In this document: positions 56,805 through 64,000 of the stretch, one piece after another
Numbering within the stretch: position 1 is the first letter of the stretch
How the letters are laid out: each line of letters starts with the position of its first letter
From: Nonomuraea harbinensis
GTDB lineage: Bacteria; Actinomycetota; Actinomycetes; Streptosporangiales; Streptosporangiaceae
Direction of reading: 5' to 3'
Length of the DNA stretch: 64,000 bases
NCBI RefSeq assembly: GCF_019396385.1
Contig: NZ_JAHKRN010000014.1
Span: 113,192 to 177,191 of the forward strand
The notes under the pieces: model-generated
What the model was told of the DNA's origin: nothing
What the model saw: the letters and a program-made list of their open reading frames with translations, nothing else
Database searches by the model: none
Made by a program: the position numbers and the translations under genes

Positions 56805-59800
56805 CCGGCACGAGCTTCCCCCTGACGCCCGCCCAGGAACGGCTCTGGTTCCTGCACCAGGCCGGCCACGACCCGTCCGGCTACCACGTCTGGGGCGGGC
56901 ACCGGTTACGCGGGCCCCTGGACGCCGGACACCTGGGCCGGGTGCTGAACCGCCTGGCCGCCAGGCACGAGGCGCTGCGCACCGGGCTGGCCGACACCGG
57001 GGACGGGCGCCCGATCCAGATCGTGAGCGACGCGTCCGAGGTGGACCTGGAGGTCGTGGAGGTCCAGGACGAGGCCGCGGCGCACGCGGCGTGCGACACG
57101 TTCGTGGCCCGGCCGTTCGCGCTCGGCCGGGCGCCGCTCATGCGGGCGCTGCTCCTCCGGCTCGCGCCGGACGACCACGTGCTCGTCCTGTGCCTGCACC
57201 ACACGATCTGCGACGGGCGCTCGCTGCAGGTCCTCTTCACCGAGCTGTACGGGATGCTGGCGGGGACCTTCGAGCCCGCCGAGCCCGCCGTCCCGTTCTC
57301 GGAGTACGTCGCCCGGCTCCGCGGGGGCAGCCGGGAGCGGGCCCAGGCGGCGCGCGACTACTGGCGTACCCGGCTGGCCGGCGCGCCCTCCCTGCTGGGC
57401 CTGCCCACCGACCGGCCCCGTCCCGCCGTACCGAGCGGGCGCGGCGCGCAGCATCGCTGGACCCTGCCCGAGCACCTGCGCGCCGGCCTGGTGGACGCCG
57501 CGCGGCGGACCAGGACGACGGTGTTCGCCATGGTCCTGGCGGCCCTGGGGGTCACCCTCGGCCGGTGCGCCGACCAGGACGACATCGTGGTCGGCTGCCC
57601 GATGGACGGCCGTACCGGGCGGGACGGCGGGACGGTCGGCATGTTCGCCAACACCGTCGCGCTGCGGCTCGACCTCGGCGGCGACCCGGCCGTGACGGAC
57701 CTGCTGCGGCAGTGCAGGCGGACCGTGGCCGAGGCGCTGGCCCACGGCGGCACGCCGTTCGACGAGGTGGTGGAACTGGCCGGAGGCCGCCGCGACCTCA
57801 GCCACAACCCGCTCTTCCAGGTCATGCTCGTCATGGACCACCTGGACGGCCGGCCCAGGACCGCGGGTGACCTCCTCGTCGAACACTGGGAACTGCCCGC
57901 GCCCGAGGCCCGCTTCGACCTCACCCTGTTCGTCACCGTGGGCGACGACATCGAGCTGTACCTGGACTACGCGGCCGACCTCTTCGACGCCGACACGGCG
58001 GCGACCCTGGCGCACCACCTCACCACCGCCCTCGAAGCTCTCACCGGCGACCCGTCCCTCCCCCTGAGCCACATCCCCTTCACCACCACCCCAACCGAAA
58101 CGACCGGGACCGCCTCCGCCGTTCCGGCCGCTGGGCTGTCTGAGGCGGGGAGTGTCGCATCCTCCGAGGTGCCGGCCGGGGGCTGGGCCGGGGTGGCGGA
58201 GCTGGTTGTGCGTCAGGCTGAGCGGGGTCCGGATCGGGTCGCGGTCATGGCCGCGGGGGAGCGGTTGACGTACGGCGGGCTGGTCGCGCGGGCGCGGGAG
58301 GTGGCGGCGCGGTTGGGGCCGCTCAGCGGAGACCCTGACGCGCGTCCGGTGGTCGGGGTGTCGCTCCCGGCGGGGCCGGACGGGATCGCCGCGGTCCTCG
58401 GTGTTCTGCTCGCCGGGGCCGCGTACCTGCCGCTCGACCCCGGCCACCCGCCCGCCCGTGTCACGCACCTGCTGCGGCGGGCACGGGCTGTCGCGGTGAT
58501 CGCGCCGTCCGGCAGGCTCGCCGAGCTGGACGAATTCCCGGGAGCGAAACTGCCGGTCACCGACCAGACAGGACCGAGCGGCGAGTTCGTGACAGGCCGA
58601 ACGCGTCGGGTCGGTCCGGGACGTCTTGAGGGCGGGATCACGGGCGAGGTACGTCCCGGCTCCGCAGACCCGGTGGGTGCTGCCGTGCGGCCGGGGGATC
58701 CGGCGTATGTGATCTTCACGTCCGGGTCGACGGGGGCGCCCAAGGGGGTGGTGGTGTCGCACGGCGCCGTCGCGGAGTTCACCCGCTCGTTCGCCGACGT
58801 GCACGGCTTCGGCCCGGAGCACCGGGTGCTGATGCTGCCGCCGCTCACCTTCGACGCCTCCGTGGGAGACCTGTTCCCCGTGCTCACCACCGGCGGCACC
58901 CTGGTCGTCCATCCGGAGCCCGCCCGGTTGGATGGCGCGGAGCTCGTACGGTTCTGCGCCGAGCACGGCGTGACCGCCGTCGACGCGCCCGTGGCGTTGT
59001 GGCGGCGCTGGGTCACCGACCTGGCCGAATCGGGCGTACCCGAGAGCTGGCCGGTCGAGATCATGATGGTCGGCGGCGAGCAGGTGCCGGTCGAGGACGC
59101 GCGCACCTGGCAGCGGGTGACACGCGGCAGGTGCGCCCTGTTCAACCACTACGGCCCCACCGAGGCCACCGTCTGCGCCACCGTGCACCGGATCGGCGGC
59201 ACGGACGAGCTCGGCGACCTGGGCCGGGTGCCGATCGGCGCGCCGCTGCCGCACGTGCGCGCCCGCGTCCTGGACCGGTCGGGGCGCGCGGTGCCGACCG
59301 GCGGGGTGGGCGAGCTGCACCTGGGCGGAGCCGGCCTGGCGGACGGGTACGCGGGCGAGCCGGCGCTGACCGCGGCGGCCTTCGTGCCCGACCCCGACGG
59401 CCCCGCCGGGGCGCGCCTGTACCGTACGGGCGACCTGGCGCGGGTACGGCCGGACGGCGCGCTCGAGTTCCTGGGCCGCCGCGACCGCCAGGTGAAGATC
59501 CGCGGCCACCGGATCGAACCGGCCGAGGTCGAGCACGCCATCATGGAGCATCCGGACGTCACCGACAGCGCGGTCGTCGTCTCGGGGGACCGCCTCGTCG
59601 CCTACGCCGCGACCCGCACGCCGGACCTGACGCCGGGCGCGCTCCGCGAGTTCCTGCGCGAACGGCTGCCCGGATACCTGGTGCCCGGGGCCTTCGTGCC
59701 GGTCGCCGCCATCGCGCGCACCACGCACGGGAAGGTGGACCAGGCGGCCCTGCCGCCCCCGCCAGGACCGGCGGGCGAGGCGCCCGCGACCGCCACCGAG

Positions 59801-61141
59801 TCGGCGCTGGCCGCGGTGTGGCAGCGGGTCATCGGCGTGCCCGACGTGCGCAGGTCGGACAACTTCTTCGAGGTGGGCGGGCACTCGTTGCTCGCCGGCC
59901 GGGTGGTGGCCGAGATCAGGCGCGAGCTCGGCGCCGACGTGTCCCTGCGCGCGGTCCTGGAGACGGCCGACCTGGCCGAGCTCGCCGCCGCCGTGGAGCG
60001 CGGCGCCGAGCGGGAGCATCTCGACCTCGAACCGCTCGCCGTCCTGCCGCCCGACCTCGCCGTGCGGCCTGCGGTCCCGTCTCCGGTACGGCGCGGCTCG
60101 GCCATCCTGCTGACCGGCGCCACCGGGTTCCTCGGCGCCCATCTCATCGGCGAACTCCTGGCCCGCACCGATGCCGAGATCATCTGCCTGGTCAGGGCCG
60201 GCGACGAGCACCGGGCCGGGGAACGGGTGCTGGCCAACCTGCGGGCGTACGGGCTCGACGCCCCGCCGGGCAGGCTGCGCGGGCTGCCGGGCGACCTGGG
60301 CTCGTCCCGGTTCGGCCTGGACCGGGAGCGGTTCGGCGAGTTGGCCCGCGAGGTGGAGGTGATCTGCCACAACGGCGGTCAGGTGAACTTCTACGAGAGC
60401 TTCCACCGCATGCTGCCGGTCAACGTCGGCGGCACGGTCGAGGCCCTGCGGCTGGCCGGGCTCGGCGGCGCCCGCCTGCACGTCGTCTCCACCCTCGGCG
60501 TCTTCCTGGGCCTGGCCCACCGGGGCCGGGTGGTGACCGAGGCGACCGCCCCCGACGACCCGGCCGGCCTGGAGACGGGCTACGACCAGAGCAAGTGGGT
60601 GGCCGACCGGCTGGCGCGCCGGGCCAGGGACGAAGGGCTGCCGGTCGTGGTGCACCGGCCGGCGCGGGTCAGCGGGCACAGCGCGACCGGCCTGGGCAAC
60701 CCGGGCGACTACTTCAGCCGCCTGCTGGCCACGTGCGTCCGCCTGCGCATGGTGCCCGACCTGCCGATCGAGGAGGACCTGGCACCGGTGGACCATGTCG
60801 CCGCGGGCATGGCCCACCTGATCATCGACCCCGCGACGGCCGGCGACTTCCACTACTTCAACGGCGCGACGATCTCCTACCGGGAGATCGCCGAGGCGCT
60901 CGGCGCGGACTGCGTACCGTGGGACACCTGGCGGCGTGAAGCCGCCGGCCTGGGCGCGGACAGCCCGTTCGCGCCGTTCGCGCCGGTGCTGTCCGCGGCG
61001 GACCCGCAGTTCCGGCGGCCCGTCTTCGACTGCGGACGCACCGAGCGGGCCCTGGCCCGCGCCGGGCTCGCGTGCCCGCCCGCCGACGGCGCGCTCATCA
61101 GGCGCTACGCCGGCCGCCTGGCCGAGGTGGTGCACGCATGA
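56801..61141 (+). CDS. NRPS C-A-T-R with terminal thioester reductase
   Basis: A 1,446-residue one-module NRPS. The condensation domain (about residues 5-430) has HHTICDG (His133-134). The adenylation domain (about 460-960) has FTSGSTGAPKG near residue 640 and the hand-aligned code DAGDMGHVCK, which I cannot match to a known amino acid. The carrier serine is Ser1029 in GGHSL. The reductase domain (about 1100-1446) has LLTGATGFLGAHL for NADPH and the Tyr1261-Lys1265 pair. The reductase would release the chain as an aldehyde or alcohol. With the free A and T proteins upstream it makes a dipeptide. The start overlaps the previous stop as ATGA. Confidence 0.94.
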   Translation: MTGTSFPLTPAQERLWFLHQAGHDPSGYHVWGGHRLRGPLDAGHLGRVLNRLAARHEALRTGLADTGDGRPIQIVSDASEVDLEVVEVQDEAAAHAACDTFVARPFALGRAPLMRALLLRLAPDDHVLVLCLHHTICDGRSLQVLFTELYGMLAGTFEPAEPAVPFSEYVARLRGGSRERAQAARDYWRTRLAGAPSLLGLPTDRPRPAVPSGRGAQHRWTLPEHLRAGLVDAARRTRTTVFAMVLAALGVTLGRCADQDDIVVGCPMDGRTGRDGGTVGMFANTVALRLDLGGDPAVTDLLRQCRRTVAEALAHGGTPFDEVVELAGGRRDLSHNPLFQVMLVMDHLDGRPRTAGDLLVEHWELPAPEARFDLTLFVTVGDDIELYLDYAADLFDADTAATLAHHLTTALEALTGDPSLPLSHIPFTTTPTETTGTASAVPAAGLSEAGSVASSEVPAGGWAGVAELVVRQAERGPDRVAVMAAGERLTYGGLVARAREVAARLGPLSGDPDARPVVGVSLPAGPDGIAAVLGVLLAGAAYLPLDPGHPPARVTHLLRRARAVAVIAPSGRLAELDEFPGAKLPVTDQTGPSGEFVTGRTRRVGPGRLEGGITGEVRPGSADPVGAAVRPGDPAYVIFTSGSTGAPKGVVVSHGAVAEFTRSFADVHGFGPEHRVLMLPPLTFDASVGDLFPVLTTGGTLVVHPEPARLDGAELVRFCAEHGVTAVDAPVALWRRWVTDLAESGVPESWPVEIMMVGGEQVPVEDARTWQRVTRGRCALFNHYGPTEATVCATVHRIGGTDELGDLGRVPIGAPLPHVRARVLDRSGRAVPTGGVGELHLGGAGLADGYAGEPALTAAAFVPDPDGPAGARLYRTGDLARVRPDGALEFLGRRDRQVKIRGHRIEPAEVEHAIMEHPDVTDSAVVVSGDRLVAYAATRTPDLTPGALREFLRERLPGYLVPGAFVPVAAIARTTHGKVDQAALPPPPGPAGEAPATATESALAAVWQRVIGVPDVRRSDNFFEVGGHSLLAGRVVAEIRRELGADVSLRAVLETADLAELAAAVERGAEREHLDLEPLAVLPPDLAVRPAVPSPVRRGSAILLTGATGFLGAHLIGELLARTDAEIICLVRAGDEHRAGERVLANLRAYGLDAPPGRLRGLPGDLGSSRFGLDRERFGELAREVEVICHNGGQVNFYESFHRMLPVNVGGTVEALRLAGLGGARLHVVSTLGVFLGLAHRGRVVTEATAPDDPAGLETGYDQSKWVADRLARRARDEGLPVVVHRPARVSGHSATGLGNPGDYFSRLLATCVRLRMVPDLPIEEDLAPVDHVAAGMAHLIIDPATAGDFHYFNGATISYREIAEALGADCVPWDTWRREAAGLGADSPFAPFAPVLSAADPQFRRPVFDCGRTERALARAGLACPPADGALIRRYAGRLAEVVHA

Positions 61142-62427
61142 ACATCGTCAGGTTCGCGCTCATCTGGACGGCGTCGCTGCTGTCGTCCGTCGGCTCCAGC
61201 CTCACCACCTTCGTCCTGGGCGTCTGGGTGTACCAGACCACCGGGTCGCCGACGGAGTTCGCGCTGGTCGTGCTCAGCGGCATGCTCCCGGGCATCCTCA
61301 TCGGGCCGTTCGCCGGGCTGGTCGTCGACCGGTTCGACCGGCGCAAGGTGATGATCCTCACCGACTGCCTGGCGGCCGTGTCCACGGCCGCCGTCGGCTT
61401 CCTGATCTGGGCGGACGGGCTGGCCGTGTGGCACGTCGCCCTGGCCGGAGCCGTCAGCGGCGCGTGCGGCGTCTTCCACCTGACCGCCTACCAGGCCATG
61501 ACGCCGCTGCTGATCCCCGAACGTCACCTGGGCCGCGCCAACGGCCTCATGCACCTGTCCAGCGGCATCCAGATCGCCGCGCCCGTCCTCGGGGCCACGC
61601 TCCTGGCCACCGTGGGCATGGCCGGGGTGGTGGCGATCGACCTGAGCACCTTCGGCGTGGCGATGCTGGCCCTGCTGCTGATCCGGCTGCCCGCCGCGGT
61701 GCTGCGGCCCAACGTGGCCGCCGAGCGACCCGCCGTGCTGGAGGACCTCGGGGCCGGGTGGCGCCACCTGCGGTCGAGGACGGGACTGACGGCGCTGGTG
61801 GCCGCGCTGACCGGCTTCAACTTCACCTTCGCCGTCGCGGGGGTGCTGGTGCAGCCGCTGATCCTGTCGTTCGCCGGGCCCGGGGTGCTGGGCGTGCTGA
61901 TGTTCGCCGGAGGCGCGGGCATGCTCGCGGGCGGCCTCGTCATGGGAGCCTGGGGCGGGCCCCGCCGGAAGATCGGCGGGATGACGGCGTTCATGGCGCT
62001 CGGCGGCGTCTTCCTCGTGCTGCACACGGTGAGCCCGTCGCCGCTGCTGGTGGGGGTGGCCGCCGCCGGGTTCCTGTTCACGCTGCCCGTGGTGAACGGC
62101 TGCGCGCACGCCGTGCTGCAGAGCCGCGTCGATCCGGCCCTGCTGGGACGGGCCATGGGCACTGTGCACACGCTCGGCTCGGCCGCCGTCCCCGTCGGTT
62201 ACCTGCTGGCCGCGCCCGTGGCCGAACACCTGCTGAACCCGGCGCTGCTGCCCGGCGGGGCCCTCGCCGGCAGCGCGGGTCTGATCGTCGGCGTCGGCGA
62301 GGGACGCGGGATCGCCCTCGTGCTGCTCCTCGACGGGCTGCTCCTGCTGACCCTGGCCGGCGTCCTGGCCGTGCTCCCCGCCCTGCGCCGCCTGGACCGC
62401 CGGCCCGTCCCGGTCCCCGTCGCCTGA
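61138..62427 (+). CDS. MFS exporter (EntS-like family)
   Basis: A 429-residue major-facilitator protein with about 12 helices. The loop GPFAGLVVDRFDRRKVMILTD after helix 2 is the typical MFS A-motif, and the overall pattern is that of MFS_3/EntS-type exporters. It probably exports the product of this NRPS operon and may provide self-protection. ATG 61138 overlaps the NRPS stop as ATGA. The helix near residue 390 is followed by a basic C-terminus. Confidence 0.9.
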   Translation: MNIVRFALIWTASLLSSVGSSLTTFVLGVWVYQTTGSPTEFALVVLSGMLPGILIGPFAGLVVDRFDRRKVMILTDCLAAVSTAAVGFLIWADGLAVWHVALAGAVSGACGVFHLTAYQAMTPLLIPERHLGRANGLMHLSSGIQIAAPVLGATLLATVGMAGVVAIDLSTFGVAMLALLLIRLPAAVLRPNVAAERPAVLEDLGAGWRHLRSRTGLTALVAALTGFNFTFAVAGVLVQPLILSFAGPGVLGVLMFAGGAGMLAGGLVMGAWGGPRRKIGGMTAFMALGGVFLVLHTVSPSPLLVGVAAAGFLFTLPVVNGCAHAVLQSRVDPALLGRAMGTVHTLGSAAVPVGYLLAAPVAEHLLNPALLPGGALAGSAGLIVGVGEGRGIALVLLLDGLLLLTLAGVLAVLPALRRLDRRPVPVPVA

Positions 62428-62431
62428 GAAA

Positions 62432-62516
62432 CCCCGGGAGCCGCCCGGACCCCGGGAGCCGCCCAGACCCGGGAGCCGCCGTTCCCGGGAGCCGCCGTTC
62501 CCGAGAAGCCGCCGAG
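62432..62516. repeat. Short GC-rich tandem repeat before the methyltransferase gene
   Basis: Five head-to-tail copies of a 16-18-bp unit with the core CCCGGGAGCCGCC fill the 109-bp gap between the MFS and methyltransferase genes. Copies 1-4 keep the core exactly; copy 5 (CCCGAGAAGCCGCC) is degenerate. It does not encode a conserved peptide and may be a slippage product. CCCGGG cores could pair into RNA stems. Confidence 0.85.
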
Positions 62517-62536
62517 AATCGCCTGAGAGGAATCGC

Positions 62537-63547
62537 ATGCCGGTCGACCTGCCGCCCGACGAGGTGGACGCCTTCCGCAGGGGTGACGCCCCGGCGCCGA
62601 TGCTGGACCTGATCGGCCTGATGGCCTGCCACGCCGTCGGGGCCGCGCGCTCGCTGGGCGTCTTCGACGCGCTCGCGGCCGGGCCGTCGACGACGGACGA
62701 GCTCGCGGCGGCTGTCGGCGCCGACCCGACAGGGCTCGACCAGTTGCTCGGCGTTCTCCGTACCACCGGATACGTGCGCCGCCACGAGGGCCGGCACGCC
62801 AACACGCCCGCCACCGCGGCGTGGCTCTGCTCCGGCTCGCCCACCGACTACGGGCGGATCCTCGGCCTGTGGCAGGCCATCGTCGAGGAGCGGTGGGCGG
62901 GGCTCGCCGGCGCGGTGCGCTCGGGGACCCCCGCGGGGGGCTTCTACGACTGGCTCGCCGGCCGCCCCGACCTGTCCGCCGCCTTCCACGACCTGCAACG
63001 CGGGCTCGCCGAGTGGCTGGCGGACGAGGTCGTCTCGCTGGTGCCGCTGCCTGAGGGCGCCAAGAGCCTGCTCGACCTGGGCGGCGGCCACGGGGCGTAC
63101 GCCGCGGCGTTCTGCCGGGCCCACCCCGGGCTGTCGGGCACGATCGTCGACGGCGCCGTCACGGACGGCTCCGACGGGAGGCTGACCTGGCGGGCCGGCG
63201 ACCTGCTCACCGCCGATCTGCCCGGTGAGCAGGACGTGACCGTGCTCTTCAACGTGCTGCACGGGTTCGCCGCGCGGGACGCCGCCGCGCTCGTCGCCAG
63301 GGCGGCGGGCACGCTGCGGGCGGGAGGGCTGCTGGTCGTCCTGGAGAGCATGCCCGAGCCCTCGGGAACCGCCGCCGACCTGGCCTTCGCCGCCGGGTTC
63401 TCGCTCAACCTGTGGCACACGCAAGGCGGCGCCCTGCACCCGTTGGAGACGATCCGCGGGTGGCTGGAGGCGGCGGGATGCGCCCCCGGTCCCTGGACGG
63501 AACTCACCCGCTCACCGTCGCACGCCCTCCTGACGGCGACCACGTAA
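62537..63547 (+). CDS. SAM-dependent O-methyltransferase (winged-helix type)
   Basis: A 336-residue methyltransferase of the plant-COMT/hydroxyindole-like class. The N-terminal winged-helix dimerisation domain (about residues 25-95) is followed by the SAM-binding LLDLGGGHGAYAAAFC near residue 178 and the acidic VLFNVLHGF loop. Enzymes of this type methylate phenolic or other hydroxyl groups. It is the natural partner of the KMO-like hydroxylase: hydroxylation followed by O-methylation of an aromatic ring is a likely sequence of steps. A GAGAGGA ribosome binding site precedes ATG 62537. It is probably the last gene of the operon. Confidence 0.9.
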   Translation: MPVDLPPDEVDAFRRGDAPAPMLDLIGLMACHAVGAARSLGVFDALAAGPSTTDELAAAVGADPTGLDQLLGVLRTTGYVRRHEGRHANTPATAAWLCSGSPTDYGRILGLWQAIVEERWAGLAGAVRSGTPAGGFYDWLAGRPDLSAAFHDLQRGLAEWLADEVVSLVPLPEGAKSLLDLGGGHGAYAAAFCRAHPGLSGTIVDGAVTDGSDGRLTWRAGDLLTADLPGEQDVTVLFNVLHGFAARDAAALVARAAGTLRAGGLLVVLESMPEPSGTAADLAFAAGFSLNLWHTQGGALHPLETIRGWLEAAGCAPGPWTELTRSPSHALLTATT

Positions 63548-63661
63548 GCGCCCGGGCCTGCCGTCACGTCCGGCGACAAGCGGGCGACCGCGCCGACCAG
63601 CTCAGGGCTGAGATGGCCGGCGCGGTCGAGCGTGGTCGTCCACGGGCCGGGGCCGCGGCTT

Positions 63662-64000
63662 CTACCGGTAGGTGATGTCGGACGAGGAGTACAGGCAGTT
63701 GACGCCGTCGGCGCCTTCGCCGATCTTGGTGGGCTCGCTGCCCTTGGGCACGCCGCGGTACTTCTCGCAGATCGTCGCGCTGCCGTACACGGTGATCCGG
63801 CTGAACCTGGCCGTGTCGCCCCAGTTGGTGTTGATCCCGGCCAGCACCTTGGTGGAACGGGCGGTGATGCCGTCCATGACCACGTGCCGCTGGTAGGAGG
63901 TGGAGCAGTTGCCGCAGGCCCGGTAGAGCTTGCCGGCGCTGTGCACCTGGAAGTTGCGGATGGTCAGGGTGCCGGCGCCGTTGTGCTGGAAGACCTTGTC
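63662..64000 (-). CDS. Pectate lyase (PL3-like), 5' end outside the window
   Basis: The last 112 residues of a secreted-type polysaccharide lyase. The sequence reads HNGAGTLTIRNFQVHSAGK, YRACGNC, ITARSTKVLAGINTNWGDTARF and ends in a tail with a CEKYRG motif. This matches the C-terminal half of family-3 pectate lyases, including the CGNC cysteines and the GIN.N.GDTA motif. Such enzymes cleave polygalacturonate by beta-elimination outside the cell. The start and signal peptide lie beyond position 64000. It is convergent with the methyltransferase gene, 114 bp away. Confidence 0.88.
   Translation of the reverse strand, partial: DKVFQHNGAGTLTIRNFQVHSAGKLYRACGNCSTSYQRHVVMDGITARSTKVLAGINTNWGDTARFSRITVYGSATICEKYRGVPKGSEPTKIGEGADGVNCLYSSSDITYR

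Noticed and set aside
62432..62516. CRISPR-like array
   Set aside because: Units of 16-18 bp follow each other without spacers and no cas genes are near.
51767..63547. Pyrrolobenzodiazepine-type cluster (hydroxylase, methyltransferase, C-A-T-R, glycosyltransferase)
   Set aside because: The free adenylation protein keeps Asp at position 235, unlike anthranilate-activating domains, and no tryptophan dioxygenase, kynureninase or proline-modifying genes are present.
1..64000. tRNA, rRNA, riboswitch and phage attachment sites
   Set aside because: None could be recognised by eye; absence is not proven without a covariance-model search.

Overview
The window is high-GC DNA with strong G/C preference at third codon positions, GTG/TTG starts, many 4-bp stop/start overlaps (ATGA, GTGA), IdeR/DmdR-type iron boxes and CebR-like operators. 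This points to a filamentous actinomycete. The Streptosporangiales are plausible, but the sequence alone does not fix the genus.

Region 1 (1-7.6 kb) is a mixed flank. It holds a RibD/DHFR-family reductase behind a perfect 36-bp palindrome, a membrane-anchored trypsin-like protease, a single-pass membrane protein, an IS630-type transposase remnant, a MerR regulator with a quinone-oxidoreductase gene, and a decayed RHS/LamG gene.

Region 2 (7.7-18.6 kb) looks like a catabolic locus. It has a GlcG/HbpS-like protein, a PucR regulator and a minus-strand set encoding two Rieske proteins, a ferredoxin reductase, a CADD/PqqC-like diiron oxygenase, an aldehyde dehydrogenase, a RidA protein and a gamma-glutamyltransferase-family enzyme. 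A divergent permease completes it. The substrate is unknown.

Region 3 (18.6-51.5 kb) is a complete siderophore locus bounded by iron boxes. It encodes an ornithine N5-hydroxylase, two FecCD permeases with their ATPase, an MbtH protein, a heterodimeric ABC exporter, one 7,470-residue NRPS, a binding lipoprotein, aspartate decarboxylase PanD and a formyltransferase. Hand-read adenylation codes and epimerase placement predict D-fhOrn, beta-Ala, D-hOrn, D-(allo)Thr, L-hOrn, Gly. The first five match exochelin MS in order and stereochemistry. PanD would supply the beta-alanine. The two condensation domains that accept hydroxyornithine lack the usual second catalytic His.

Region 4 (51.5-63.5 kb) is a second, small NRPS operon: free carrier protein, glycosyltransferase, free adenylation protein, MbtH, KMO-like flavin monooxygenase, DUF6875/YqcI-YcgG-like protein, C-A-T-R NRPS, MFS exporter and O-methyltransferase. 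A glycosylated and/or methylated dipeptide aldehyde or alcohol is the expected type of product. Two TGGGAGCGCTCCCA-type boxes flank its promoter and a third lies inside the adenylation gene, suggesting control by a cello-oligosaccharide-sensing LacI-family repressor, as for thaxtomin. A truncated pectate lyase gene at the right edge fits a plant-biomass setting.
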